Shown in pieces: positions 7,280 to 16,600 of a DNA stretch of 64,000 nucleotides; position 1 is the first letter of the stretch, and each line of letters starts with the position of its first letter. Source of the DNA: Mesorhizobium sp. Pch-S (GTDB lineage Bacteria; Pseudomonadota; Alphaproteobacteria; Rhizobiales; Rhizobiaceae); assembly GCF_004136315.1 (NCBI RefSeq), contig NZ_CP029562.1, positions 2,294,001 through 2,358,000 on the forward strand. The letters are read 5' to 3'. Under the pieces are notes generated by a model. That model saw only the letters and a program-made list of their open reading frames with translations. It ran no database searches and was not told the origin of the DNA. Made by a program: the position numbers and the translations under genes.

Positions 7280-8923
7280 ATGATGATGCACAAGATCGCT
7301 GTCCGCTCGCGCACCTTCCTGACCGGTGCCGCGCTCGCCGCCCTGGTCTATGCTGGCGCACCGGCGCTGGCCGACACCCCGCCCGACACGCTGGTCCAGG
7401 CCTGGGCGATCGACGACATCATCTCGCTCGACCCGGCCGAGGCCTTCGAGCTGTCGACCGGCGAGATCACCGGCAATACCTACGACATGCTGGTCCGCCT
7501 CGATGCCAACGATACCACCAAGGTGGTCGGCGGCATCGCCGAAAGCTGGACCGTCTCGGACGATGCGCTGACCTACACCTTCAAGCTGAAGCCGGGCCTG
7601 AAGTTCGCTTCCGGCAATGAGATCACCGCCGCGGACGTGGCTTACTCGTTCGAGCGCGCCGTCAAGCTCAACAAGAGCCCCGCCTTCATCATCCAGCAGT
7701 TCGGACTGACCGGCGACAACGTCGCCGAAAAGGCGAAGGCGGCGGATGCCTCGACCTTCGTGTTCACGGTCGACAAGGCCTATGCACCAAGCTTCGTGCT
7801 GAACTGCCTGACCGCCACCGTCGGCGCCATCGTCGACAGCAAGCTGGTCAAGGAACATGTCGCCGCCGCCACGCCGAGCGCCGACTACAAGTTCGACAAT
7901 GATTTCGGCAATGCCTGGCTGAAGACCAACTATGCCGGTTCCGGTCCGTACAAGACCCGCGAATGGCGCGCCAATGAAGTCGTGGTGCTGGAGCGCAACG
8001 ACAACTACTACGGCACCAAGGGCAACATGACGCGCGTCATCTACCGCCACGTCAAGGAAAGTGCCGCGCAGCGCCTGCTGCTGGAGAAGGGCGACATCGA
8101 CATCGCCCGCAACCTGCAGCCGGGCGACTACGAAGCCGTCGGCAAGAATGCCGACCTTGCCACTGCCTCGGTGCCGAAGAGCACGGTCTATTACGTCAGC
8201 CTCAACCAGAAGAACCCGAACCTCGCCAAGCCGGAAGTGCGGGAAGCTTTCAAATATCTCATCGACTACGACGCCCTCGGCGACACGCTGCTCAAGGGCA
8301 TCGGCGTGGTGCACCAGAACTTCCTGCCCAAGGGCATCCTCGGCTCGGTCGACAACAAGCCTTACAAGCTCGACATCGCCAAGGCCAAGGAACTGCTGGA
8401 AAAGGCCGGCCTGAAGGACGGCTTCACCATCACGCTCGATACGCGCAGCGGCCAGCCGGAATCCGGCGTCGCCGAGTCGATCCAGCAGACCGCGGCGCAG
8501 GCCGGCATCAAGATCGAGCTGGTCCCGGAAGACTTCAAGCAGCTGCTGACCCGCTACCGCGCCCGCCAGCATGACGCCGCGATTCTGATGTGGGGCGTCG
8601 ACTACTGGGATCCGAATTCCAATTCGGAAACCTTCGCCACCAACCCGAACAATGCCGACGATTCCATGAACAAAACGCTGGCCTGGCGCAATGCGTGGGA
8701 CGTGCCGGCAGACATCCAGAAAGAGTCGGCGGCGGCCCTGCTCGAGCGTGACCCCGCCAAGCGTACCCAGATGTACCAGGATGTTCAGACGAAGATCCGC
8801 GAACAGGGTCCGTTCAACTTCATCTGGCAGCAGACCGAGGTCGCCGGCCTGCGCAAGAACGTGCAGGGCTTCAAGCTCGGGCCGACTTTCGACACCAATT
8901 TCGTGGCGCCGGTAACCAAGTAA
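7280..8923 (+). CDS. ABC transporter periplasmic binding protein, peptide/opine family 5
   Basis: 547 residues. The N-terminus is a Sec signal peptide (positively charged start, hydrophobic 12-30, likely cut after APALA at residue 31). The mature protein has the family-5 architecture, including TVSDDALTYTFKLKPGLKF, the AADVAYSFERAVK segment and a long C-terminal lobe. Three adjacent ATG codons are possible starts, behind AAGGAAAATAGAAG. It delivers an oligopeptide-like solute to the permease pair encoded next. The ligand cannot be read from the sequence; the facing hyuAB genes make a hydantoin, 5-oxoproline or related cyclic amide plausible. Confidence 0.9.
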   Translation: MMMHKIAVRSRTFLTGAALAALVYAGAPALADTPPDTLVQAWAIDDIISLDPAEAFELSTGEITGNTYDMLVRLDANDTTKVVGGIAESWTVSDDALTYTFKLKPGLKFASGNEITAADVAYSFERAVKLNKSPAFIIQQFGLTGDNVAEKAKAADASTFVFTVDKAYAPSFVLNCLTATVGAIVDSKLVKEHVAAATPSADYKFDNDFGNAWLKTNYAGSGPYKTREWRANEVVVLERNDNYYGTKGNMTRVIYRHVKESAAQRLLLEKGDIDIARNLQPGDYEAVGKNADLATASVPKSTVYYVSLNQKNPNLAKPEVREAFKYLIDYDALGDTLLKGIGVVHQNFLPKGILGSVDNKPYKLDIAKAKELLEKAGLKDGFTITLDTRSGQPESGVAESIQQTAAQAGIKIELVPEDFKQLLTRYRARQHDAAILMWGVDYWDPNSNSETFATNPNNADDSMNKTLAWRNAWDVPADIQKESAAALLERDPAKRTQMYQDVQTKIREQGPFNFIWQQTEVAGLRKNVQGFKLGPTFDTNFVAPVTK

Positions 8924-8944
8924 ACAGTGACCAAGTAACCGACC

Positions 8945-10009
8945 TTGTCACTCGCCCACACGACCAATGAGCCGGGGCGGAGGCGCAAAAAAGCCTCCGC
9001 CCTCGGGCTTGCGCTGCTGCGCTTCGTCTTCATTGCCGCGGTCACCTTCCTGGGGCTGATCGCGGTGACCTTCTTCATCGGGCGCGTCATGCCGATCGAC
9101 CCGGTGCTGGCGATCGTCGGCGATCGCGCGCCGGCCAGCGTGGTTGCGGCCGCGCGCCAGCAATACGGCTTCGACCTGCCGGTCTGGCAGCAGTTCCTGC
9201 TCTACGTCCAGAAGGCGCTGCAGGGCGATTTCGGTACCTCCGTGCTGTCGACCTATCCGGTCATGCAGGACATTCGCCGCGTCTTCCCGGCGACGCTGGA
9301 ACTGGCAACGGTCGGCACGCTGATCGGCCTGCTGTTCGGTATCCCGCTCGGCGTGCTGGCAGCGGTCAAACGCGGCTCGTTCATCGACCAGGCCGTGCGC
9401 GTCATCGGCCTGATCGGCTATTCGATGCCGATCTTCTGGCTTGGCCTGCTCGGCCTTCTCGTCTTCTACGCAAGGCTCGGCTGGGTCGAGGGACCGGGGC
9501 GCATCGGCATCGCCTATGAATACACCTTCACGCCAGTCACCGGGCTCTATCTGGTCGACGCCATCATCCAGCGCGACTGGGGCGCGTTCCGCGACGTGTT
9601 CTCGCATATCATCCTGCCGGCATCGCTGCTCGGCTATACCTCCATGGCCTATATCAGCCGCATGACGCGTTCCTTCATGCTGAACGAACTTGCCCAGGAA
9701 TATGTCGTGGCCGCGCGTGCCAAGGGCCTCTCGGAAGCTCGCATCATCTGGGGGCATGCGCTGCGCAATGCCGCCGTGCCGCTGGTGACGGTGATCGCGC
9801 TTTCCTATGCCACCCTGCTCGAAGGTTCGGTGCTGACGGAGACGGTGTTCTCATGGCCCGGCATCGGACTTTATCTCACCAATTCGCTGCAGAACGCCGA
9901 CATGAACGCCGTGCTCGGAGCGACCATCATGATCGGCGCGGTGTTCATCGCGCTCAATCTGTTGTCGGACCTGCTCTACCAGCTTCTCGACCCGAGGACG
10001 CGGTCATGA
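8945..10009 (+). CDS. ABC permease, DppB/OppB type
   Basis: 354 residues beginning at TTG 8945. No in-frame ATG lies near the first membrane helix, and the nearby ATG at 8967 is out of frame. A first helix (RFVFIAAVTFLGLIAV) is followed by a periplasmic loop with RVMPIDPV and QYGFDLPVWQQF, as in DppB proteins. Five further helices follow, with an EAA-type cytoplasmic loop (ARAKGLSEARIIWGHALRNA). It ends in an ATGA overlap with the next permease. Confidence 0.9.
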   Translation: MSLAHTTNEPGRRRKKASALGLALLRFVFIAAVTFLGLIAVTFFIGRVMPIDPVLAIVGDRAPASVVAAARQQYGFDLPVWQQFLLYVQKALQGDFGTSVLSTYPVMQDIRRVFPATLELATVGTLIGLLFGIPLGVLAAVKRGSFIDQAVRVIGLIGYSMPIFWLGLLGLLVFYARLGWVEGPGRIGIAYEYTFTPVTGLYLVDAIIQRDWGAFRDVFSHIILPASLLGYTSMAYISRMTRSFMLNELAQEYVVAARAKGLSEARIIWGHALRNAAVPLVTVIALSYATLLEGSVLTETVFSWPGIGLYLTNSLQNADMNAVLGATIMIGAVFIALNLLSDLLYQLLDPRTRS

Positions 10010-10932
10010 GCATAGCCGACACCTCGAAGACAAGCTGGCGCGAATGGCTGCTGTCAGAGCGGCCGCAATCGCGTGCCCAGGCGCGGCTCGGCCGTTCCTA
10101 CATGACCTGGCGCCGCTTCACTGCCAACAAGCTGGCGGTGATCGGGCTTTTCATCATCCTGACACTGGTGTTCGTCGCCATCTTCGCCGGCCTGCTGGCA
10201 CCTTACTCGCCGGTGGTCGGCGATCTGCGCGGCTCACGCCTGCTGGAGCCTGACTGGACCCACTGGATGGGAACCGACGACCAGGGCCGCGACATCCTCT
10301 CGCGCGTCATCTACGGCTCGCGGCTGACGCTTTATGTCATCGTGCTGGTCGCGCTGATCGCCGCACCGATCGGCCTCATCGTCGGAACTGTCGCCGGTTA
10401 CGCCGGCGGCTGGACCGATGCGATCCTGATGCGCATCACCGATATCTTCCTGGCCTTCCCGAAGCTGATCCTGGCGCTGGCCTTCGTCGCGGCACTCGGG
10501 CCCGGCATCGAGAATGCCATCATCGCCATCGCCATCACCTCATGGCCGCCCTATGCCCGCATCGCGCGCGCCGAGACGCTGATGGTGCGCAATTCGGATT
10601 ACATCAAGGCCGTCGAGATCATGGGAGCGTCGCCCGGACGCATCGTGCTGCGCCATATCATGCCGATGTGCATCTCCTCGCTGATCGTGCGCGTCACCCT
10701 CGACATGGCAGGCATCATCATCATCGCCGCGGGCCTCGGCTTCCTTGGCCTCGGCGCGCAGCCACCCTTGCCGGAATGGGGCGCGATGATCGCATCGGGT
10801 CGCCGCTTCATCCTCGACCAGTGGTGGGTGGCTGCCATGCCCGGCATGGCCATCCTCATCGTCAGCCTCGGCTTCAACCTGCTCGGCGACGGCCTGCGCG
10901 ATGCGCTCGATCCAAGGAGCTCGGGCCAATGA
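10006..10932 (+). CDS. ABC permease, DppC/OppC type
   Basis: 308 residues from the ATG that overlaps the previous stop. The N-terminal cytoplasmic segment (WRRFTANKLAVIGLF) leads into helix 1. The WMGTDDQGRDILSRVIYGSR block is characteristic of DppC. The EAA loop reads AVEIMGASPGRIVLRHI, and a PPLPEWGAMI motif stands before the last helix. It forms the channel with the DppB-type protein. The end overlaps the ATPase gene by four bases. Confidence 0.92.
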   Translation: MSIADTSKTSWREWLLSERPQSRAQARLGRSYMTWRRFTANKLAVIGLFIILTLVFVAIFAGLLAPYSPVVGDLRGSRLLEPDWTHWMGTDDQGRDILSRVIYGSRLTLYVIVLVALIAAPIGLIVGTVAGYAGGWTDAILMRITDIFLAFPKLILALAFVAALGPGIENAIIAIAITSWPPYARIARAETLMVRNSDYIKAVEIMGASPGRIVLRHIMPMCISSLIVRVTLDMAGIIIIAAGLGFLGLGAQPPLPEWGAMIASGRRFILDQWWVAAMPGMAILIVSLGFNLLGDGLRDALDPRSSGQ

Positions 10933-11774
10933 GTGCTCTTGAGAAGAACCTGCTCGAGGTCGACAACCTCAGGGTCCGCTTTCCCACCCGCACCGGTGTC
11001 ATCGAAGCGGTGCGCGGCGTCTCCTTCTCGGTAGGACGCGAACGCCTCGGCATCGTCGGTGAATCCGGCTCCGGCAAGTCCCAGACCGGCCGTGCCATCA
11101 TGGGCCTCACCGATCCGAGGGCCGAGGTCAGCGCCGACAGGCTGCAGTTCGACGGCATCGATCTGCTGTCGCTGCCGGCCCGCGAGCGCAGGGCGCTGCG
11201 CGGCAAGCGCGTCGCCATGATCCTGCAGGATCCGAAGTACTCGCTCGATCCCGTCATCAGCATCGGCCGCCAGATCGTCGAGACCCTGCGCACCCATGAG
11301 AAGGTCTCGAAGGCCGAGGCAAGGGAACGTGCCCTCGACATGCTGGCAGCCGTGCAGATCCGCGATCCCAGACGTGTCTTCGATCTCTATCCGCATGAGG
11401 TCTCGGGCGGCATGGGCCAGCGCGCCATGATCGCCATGATGCTGATTGCCGATCCGGAGCTGCTGATCGCCGACGAGCCGACCTCGGCGCTCGACGTGAC
11501 GGTGCAGCTCGATGTGCTGGCCATCCTCGACCGGCTGGTGGCGGAGCGTGGCATGGGCCTGATCTTCATCTCGCATGATCTCAGGCTCGTCTCCTCCTTC
11601 TGCGACCGTGTCGTGGTCATGTATGCCGGCAAGGTGGTGGAACAGCTGCCGGCCTCGGAGCTGGCCAACGCACAGCATCCCTACACACAAGGCCTGCTCG
11701 ACTGCATGCCCAAGATCGGCAATGACCGGCATCCGCTGCCGGTGCTGGCACGCAAGGCGGAGTGGGCGGCATGA
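10929..11774 (+). CDS. ABC ATPase, DppD/OppD type
   Basis: 281 residues from ATG 10929, clearly shorter than the about 320-330 of classical DppD. Walker A GESGSGKS, the Q-loop ILQDPKYSLDP, signature VSGGMGQRA, Walker [14 protein letters not shown] and switch SHDLR are intact. The C-terminal oligopeptide-transporter extension is reduced to the HPYTQGLLDCMPK region, without the cysteine-rich end that holds an iron-sulfur cluster in some members. It couples ATP hydrolysis to import together with the DppF-type partner. Confidence 0.92.
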   Translation: MSALEKNLLEVDNLRVRFPTRTGVIEAVRGVSFSVGRERLGIVGESGSGKSQTGRAIMGLTDPRAEVSADRLQFDGIDLLSLPARERRALRGKRVAMILQDPKYSLDPVISIGRQIVETLRTHEKVSKAEARERALDMLAAVQIRDPRRVFDLYPHEVSGGMGQRAMIAMMLIADPELLIADEPTSALDVTVQLDVLAILDRLVAERGMGLIFISHDLRLVSSFCDRVVVMYAGKVVEQLPASELANAQHPYTQGLLDCMPKIGNDRHPLPVLARKAEWAA

Positions 11775-12520
11775 CGGCGGCACTTCAGGCAGACGGGGTC
11801 GAAGTCGTCTTCGATCACTTCAGGGCGCTGAAAGGCGTCAGCGTCGAGGTGCAGCCGGGTGAATCCTTCGGGCTGGTCGGCGAATCCGGCTCCGGCAAGT
11901 CGACACTGCTGCGCGCCATTGCCGGTCTTGCCCCGGTTGCCTCGGGCAGCATCAGCGTCAACGGCAAGCCACTCGGCCGCAAGCGCGACCGCGACTTCTA
12001 CCGGCAGGTGCAGATGGTGTTCCAGGACCCTTATGGTTCGCTGCATCCACGCCAGACGGTGGACCGGCTGCTGCAGGAGCCGCTAGCCATCCATGGTATC
12101 GGTGACAGCGAGGTCCGCATCCGGCGTGCGCTGGAGGAGGTTGGCCTGAGCTCCGGCTTCCGCTTCCGCTATTCGCACCAGCTGTCTGGCGGGCAGCGCC
12201 AGCGTGTGGCGATCGCGCGCGCCCTGATCCTGGAACCGTCGATCCTGCTGCTCGACGAGCCGACCTCGGCACTCGATGCCTCGGTGCAGGCGGAGGTGCT
12301 GAACCTGCTCGAACAGGTGCGGCGTGACCGCAAGCTCACCTACCTCATGGTCAGCCACGATCTCGCCGTCATCAACCACATGTGCGAGCGCCTCATGGTG
12401 ATGCAGAACGGCGAAGCGATCGAACAGCTCGCCGCAACCGACCTCGTCTCCCACACCGTCACTCAGGACTACACAAGACGCCTCCTCAAGGCCTCCGAAG
12501 GCTTCGTCAGGGCGGAGTGA
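11771..12520 (+). CDS. ABC ATPase, DppF/OppF type
   Basis: 249 residues from ATG 11771 (ATGA overlap with the previous gene); a GTG nine bases earlier is a possible alternative. Walker [11 protein letters not shown]-loop [14 protein letters not shown], signature LSGGQRQR, Walker [15 protein letters not shown] and H-loop SHDLAV are present. The C-terminal extension is almost absent, as in its partner. It is the last gene of the transporter operon and ends 24 bp from the convergent hyuB-type gene with no recognisable terminator between. Confidence 0.92.
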   Translation: MTAALQADGVEVVFDHFRALKGVSVEVQPGESFGLVGESGSGKSTLLRAIAGLAPVASGSISVNGKPLGRKRDRDFYRQVQMVFQDPYGSLHPRQTVDRLLQEPLAIHGIGDSEVRIRRALEEVGLSSGFRFRYSHQLSGGQRQRVAIARALILEPSILLLDEPTSALDASVQAEVLNLLEQVRRDRKLTYLMVSHDLAVINHMCERLMVMQNGEAIEQLAATDLVSHTVTQDYTRRLLKASEGFVRAE

Positions 12521-12544
12521 CTGCACCCGTCGCCGGCTTCGAGA

Positions 12545-14227
12545 TCACCCGAACAGCCGGTCCGCCTCCTCGGCGGTGTAATATCCCATGGCGACATCAT
12601 GCCGGACGGCCTCGCTCGAGCGTTCGAGCGGGTTGCCATAGCCGCCACCGCCCGGGGTGCCGACACGCACACGGTCACCAGCTTTCAACGGGATATCCTG
12701 CTCCTTGGAGAGGTGCGGCGGAACATGTTCCTTGCCGTCGCGGATCACGGTCACGGTGTTGACGGCGCCATCCTTGCCGCCGAGAACGCCCTGCGGCCCG
12801 AAACGGCCGTGGTCCATGACGAAGGAAGCACGCGCCTCGCCGCGCAGCAGCTCGACCTCATAAGCGAGGCCCATGCCGCCGCGATGCCGACCGGCGCCAC
12901 CGGATCCCTCGCGCAGGGCGTAGTGCCGGTAGAGCACCGGGAAAGCCTGCTCCATGATCTCGACCGGCGGCGACTTCGAAATGCCGATGGTCGAGCAGCC
13001 ATTGGACAGGCCATCATGCCAGGCATTGCCGCCATAGCCGCCACCGGAGATCTGGTACATGACGAAGTCGCGGCCACGGACGGGATCATGGCCGCCAAGC
13101 GCGAAATTGCCGCTGGAGCCAGCGGGAGCCGCCGTCACATTGCCCGGCAGGGCCTGCACCATGGCGGCGAATACAGCTTCGGCGATGCGCTGCGACACTT
13201 CCGCCGCGCAACCGGACACCGGGCGCGGATATCTGGCGTCCAGGAAGGTGCCTTCCGGGCTTTTGACGACAAGCGGCTCGAAAGCGCCGGCGCTGATCGG
13301 TACATCCGGGAAGATATGGCGCATGGCGAGATAGACGGAAGACAGCGTTGTCGCCAAAACGCTGTTCATCGGTCCCGCACAGGGCTTCGAGGAGCCCGCG
13401 AAGTCGAAGGTCAGCGTATCGCCCTTCTTCTCCACCGCGAGCGCGATGGTCAGTGGTTCGTCGACAACACCATCTGAATCGACAAAAGCCTTCGAGCGAT
13501 AGACGCCGTCCGGGATCGCAGCGATGTTGGCACGCATCTGCTCGGCGGCGCGCTGGCGCAGTTCCCGGATCGCCGCCGAGACGGTCCCGTCGCCATAGCG
13601 ATCGAGGATTTCGCCGAGCCTGTCCTGGCCGACCAGCAAGGCAGCAGCCTGTGCCTTGATGTCGCCGATGCGCTGGTCGGCGACACGGATGTTGGAGCAG
13701 ATGATGGCGTAGATCTCGGGATCGAGCTTTCCCTGCTTGAACAGCTTCACCGGCGGCAGACGCAGCCCTTCCTGCTCGACGGCGGTGGCCGAAGCGGAAA
13801 AGCCCCCCGGCACCGCACCGCCGATGTCGGGCCAATGGCCGGTGTTGGAGAGCCAGCAGAAGATGTTGCCGTTGCGATAGACCGGCATGACAAAGCGCAC
13901 ATCCATCAGATGCGTGCCGCCGAGATAGGGGTCGTTGACGATGTAGATATCGCCCGGCTGCGGCGGCAGGCAACGGCCGGCCGCGATCATCTCGATCACC
14001 GTTTTCGTCGAGTGCTGCATGACGCCGACAAAGACCGGCAGGCCCTGCGAACCCTGGGCGATCAGCGAACCATCGACGGCCGAATAGATGCCGTCGGAGC
14101 GATCATTGGCCTCGGCGATGACGGGGGAAAAGGCGGCGCGCGAGAAGGTGAGGTCCATCTCGTCGCAGACCTGCTGCAGCGCGGCCTGTATGACGGAAAG
14201 GGTGATGGCGTCGAGCGTGTGCGTCAT
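12545..14227 (-). CDS. hydantoinase B / 5-oxoprolinase beta-subunit family protein
   Basis: 560 residues with the HyuB family hallmarks: QVCDEMDLTFSRAAFSP near the N-terminus, DIYIVNDPYLGGTHLMD, the GHWPDIGGAVPGGFS segment, and the glycine-rich end RVRVGTPGGGGYGNP. With HyuA it forms an ATP-dependent amidohydrolase for N-methylhydantoin, hydantoins, 5-oxoproline or, in some relatives, acetophenone carboxylation. The start overlaps the hyuA-type stop by four bases. The exact substrate cannot be assigned from sequence alone. Confidence 0.9.
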   Translation of the reverse strand: MTHTLDAITLSVIQAALQQVCDEMDLTFSRAAFSPVIAEANDRSDGIYSAVDGSLIAQGSQGLPVFVGVMQHSTKTVIEMIAAGRCLPPQPGDIYIVNDPYLGGTHLMDVRFVMPVYRNGNIFCWLSNTGHWPDIGGAVPGGFSASATAVEQEGLRLPPVKLFKQGKLDPEIYAIICSNIRVADQRIGDIKAQAAALLVGQDRLGEILDRYGDGTVSAAIRELRQRAAEQMRANIAAIPDGVYRSKAFVDSDGVVDEPLTIALAVEKKGDTLTFDFAGSSKPCAGPMNSVLATTLSSVYLAMRHIFPDVPISAGAFEPLVVKSPEGTFLDARYPRPVSGCAAEVSQRIAEAVFAAMVQALPGNVTAAPAGSSGNFALGGHDPVRGRDFVMYQISGGGYGGNAWHDGLSNGCSTIGISKSPPVEIMEQAFPVLYRHYALREGSGGAGRHRGGMGLAYEVELLRGEARASFVMDHGRFGPQGVLGGKDGAVNTVTVIRDGKEHVPPHLSKEQDIPLKAGDRVRVGTPGGGGYGNPLERSSEAVRHDVAMGYYTAEEADRLFG

Positions 14228-16311
14228 CGGCTGCCGACCTCCACGATCAGGTTCCCATCCGCGTCGCTGGTCGCCTTGTCACCGGGTTCCAGCACCGTGG
14301 TGGCGTCCATCTGCTCGATGATCGCCGGACCTTTGATGACGGCGTCGAGCGGCAGGCTGTCGCGCGCATAGACGGGCGTGTCATGCCAGGTGCCGTCATA
14401 CCAGACCGGGCGGATTTCCAGCCGCGCCTTCTTCAGCGTGGGAGCCCGGCCAGCCGGATCGATCAGCGCAGAGAGGTCAACCTCCGGACGCACGCCGATG
14501 ACGGAGGTGTTCAGATTGACGAGATTGGCGCGGATTTCCGGCAGCTCGACCTTGAAACGGGAAAAATAGGCCTTCTCGAACAAGTCCTGCAGTGTGGCCC
14601 GATCAACTCTGGACGACGGCAGCGGCACATTGATCAGGTGGGTCTGGCCGATGAACTGCATGTCTGCGGAATGGCTGATGCGGACCGCCCGCGGTTTCAC
14701 CGCCTCCTTGGCGATCAGCGCCTCGCCTTCGGCGCGATGACCGTCGAGGACGCGATGCACCTGCTCTTCATCCAAGGTGGCAACCGGACGATTCAGCGTG
14801 TTGACGAAATCGTGCCTGAGGTCGGCGACCACGCAGCCCAGTGCATTGGTGATGCCGGGCCTGGCCGGCACCAGGACGCGCGGCAGGCCGAGTTCGCGCG
14901 CCAGTGCGCTGGCGTGCAGCGGGCCGGCGCCGCCAAAGGCAAACAGGGTGAAGTCGCGCGGATCATGACCGCGGCCGACCGAGACCATGCGGATTGCGCC
15001 GGCCATCTTCATGTTGGCGAGCCGCAGCACGGCGCCTGCCGCCTCGACACCGGAAAGGTTGGTGAACAGCCCGATCCTGTCTTCGAAGACGCGGGTGACG
15101 CTTTCCACCGCAACCGGATTGGCGACCGCCAGCAGCTTGTTCGGGGAAAGGCGGCCGAGCACCAGATTGGCGTCGGTGATGGTCGGTTCGCTGCCGCCGC
15201 GACCATAACAGATCGGGCCGGGACTGGCGCCGGCGCTTTCCGGGCCGACGCGGATCAGGCCGGCGGCATCGACACGGGCGATCGAACCGCCACCCGCGCC
15301 GACGGTATGCACCGCCACCATCGGCACATGGATCGGCATGGCATATTCGAGCTCGATCTCGTTGGAGACCGCAGGCTCGGCATCGCGGATCAGGGCCACG
15401 TCGGTGGACGTGCCGCCCATGTCGTAGGTGACGAGATTGCGATGGCCGGAACGGCGACCGGTATAGGCCGCGGCGATCACGCCGGAGGCAGGACCGGACA
15501 TCACCGTCTTGGCCGCCTCCCGCGCCACGAACCGCGCCGAGATCATGCCGCCATTGCCGTTCATGATCAGGAAGTCGCGTTCGTATCCCTGGGCGGCCAG
15601 TTCATTGCGCAGTTTCGCGACATAACGCTCGAGGATCGGCTGCACGGCGGCGTTGACGGAGGCCGTCACACCCCGCTCGAACTCGCGCGCCTCCGACAGA
15701 AGCGTGTGGCCGGCGGTGATGTGGTCGTTCGGCCAAAGCTCCTTTGCGATCTCGGCGGCGCGGCGCTCATGCGCCGGATTGGCATACGCATGCAGGAAAT
15801 GGATGACGAGGGATTCGCAGCCCGCCGCCAGCAGGGTCTGCACGGCGCGCCGCACCGCCGCTTCATCCAGCGGCACACGCACCGCGCCAGAGGCTTCCAT
15901 GCGTTCCGCGACCTCAAGCCGCAGGTTGCGGGAAATGATCGGCACGAAGGTCCCGGTCATGCCATAGGCCTGCGGGCGCGTGCGCCGACCGAGTTCGATC
16001 ACATCGCGGAAGCCCGCCGTGGTGATCATGCCGGTCCTGGCCAGCCGGCGCTCCAGCACCGCGTTGGTGGTGGTGGTGGTGCCGTGCACGATGAGGTCGA
16101 TCGCCGCAGCGGAGAAACCGGTCGCCCCGAGCGCCGAAACAACACCGAAGGCCTGGTTGTCGAGAGTCGTCGGCGTCTTGGCGATGCGCACCTTGCCACC
16201 GCCGCGGCCGTCGATGAGGATCAGGTCGGTGAAGGTGCCGCCAACATCGATGCCGGCGACGACACTATCTGATTGTGCTGGGTTCGATTGCGCCGGAACT
16301 TTCTCATCCAT
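14224..16311 (-). CDS. hydantoinase A / 5-oxoprolinase alpha-subunit family protein
   Basis: About 695 residues from the ATG at 16311 (MDEKVPAQ); the frame continues two codons up to a TTG at 16317, and the ribosome-binding site is weak in both cases. The ATPase signature GIDVGGTFTDLI is near residue 25, then IVHGTTTTTNAVLER, TYDMGGTSTDVALI, AGGGSIA and FAFGGAGPLHA in the order expected for HyuA. It supplies the ATP-binding half of the two-subunit hydrolase. The gene pair faces the peptide-type transporter operon, which may import its substrate. Confidence 0.92.
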   Translation of the reverse strand: MDEKVPAQSNPAQSDSVVAGIDVGGTFTDLILIDGRGGGKVRIAKTPTTLDNQAFGVVSALGATGFSAAAIDLIVHGTTTTTNAVLERRLARTGMITTAGFRDVIELGRRTRPQAYGMTGTFVPIISRNLRLEVAERMEASGAVRVPLDEAAVRRAVQTLLAAGCESLVIHFLHAYANPAHERRAAEIAKELWPNDHITAGHTLLSEAREFERGVTASVNAAVQPILERYVAKLRNELAAQGYERDFLIMNGNGGMISARFVAREAAKTVMSGPASGVIAAAYTGRRSGHRNLVTYDMGGTSTDVALIRDAEPAVSNEIELEYAMPIHVPMVAVHTVGAGGGSIARVDAAGLIRVGPESAGASPGPICYGRGGSEPTITDANLVLGRLSPNKLLAVANPVAVESVTRVFEDRIGLFTNLSGVEAAGAVLRLANMKMAGAIRMVSVGRGHDPRDFTLFAFGGAGPLHASALARELGLPRVLVPARPGITNALGCVVADLRHDFVNTLNRPVATLDEEQVHRVLDGHRAEGEALIAKEAVKPRAVRISHSADMQFIGQTHLINVPLPSSRVDRATLQDLFEKAYFSRFKVELPEIRANLVNLNTSVIGVRPEVDLSALIDPAGRAPTLKKARLEIRPVWYDGTWHDTPVYARDSLPLDAVIKGPAIIEQMDATTVLEPGDKATSDADGNLIVEVGSR

Positions 16312-16392
16312 TGCCAAAATCCGAAATGTCCCAACTGCCTGTAAGGGCCAGTTTGGAAAGGCGTTCCACGGCTCGATCTTGACGCTAAGTTC

Positions 16393-16406
16393 ATTTGTAT
16401 ACTAAT
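16393..16406. promoter_or_regulatory. possible GntR/FCD-type operator upstream of hyuA
   Basis: ATTTGTATACTAAT is an almost perfect palindrome around TATA and resembles the TTGTATACAA-like boxes of FadR/VanR-type GntR repressors. It lies 82 bp upstream of the hyuA start. On the plus strand a TTGACG (16379) with TAATAG (16403) at 18 bp spacing could be a promoter for fpr overlapping it. No GntR gene of that subfamily is in the immediate neighbourhood, so the regulator is unknown. Confidence 0.4.
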
Positions 16407-16487
16407 AGATTTCCGAAACAAGAGCCTGCCCCCTGACCAATGCCGTGGCATATCGGGGCCCGCCAAGCGGACACGCAGGACGGCCAA

Positions 16488-16575
16488 AGCATGACCCCGA
16501 AAAGTTGCAGACTTTTCGGATAAAGGTCATGCGACAGACAAAACGTCAGAGTGGAATGCCACTGCTTTCCACTCT
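16488..16575. repeat. mosaic repeat block D and a second hairpin
   Basis: AGCATGACC (16488) pairs with GGTCATGC (16525-16532), and an inner hairpin is formed by CCGAAAAGT and ACTTTTCGG around GCAG. The same block occurs at 48093-48157. A second hairpin, AGAGTGGAA/TTCCACTCT (16548-16575), resembles the one at 30569-30601. The element occupies the leader of the fpr gene, so it is probably transcribed. Confidence 0.7.
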
Positions 16576-16600
16576 GAAGCATCAGGAAAAGGTTGGTTCG

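Noticed and set aside
8967..8969. ATG as start of the DppB-type permease
   Set aside because: Out of frame with the permease; the in-frame TTG at 8945 is the only upstream start after the last stop.
14383..16272. A 629-codon plus-strand frame
   Set aside because: Fully antisense to hyuA, rich in His, Arg and Asp as expected for shadows of high-GC genes.
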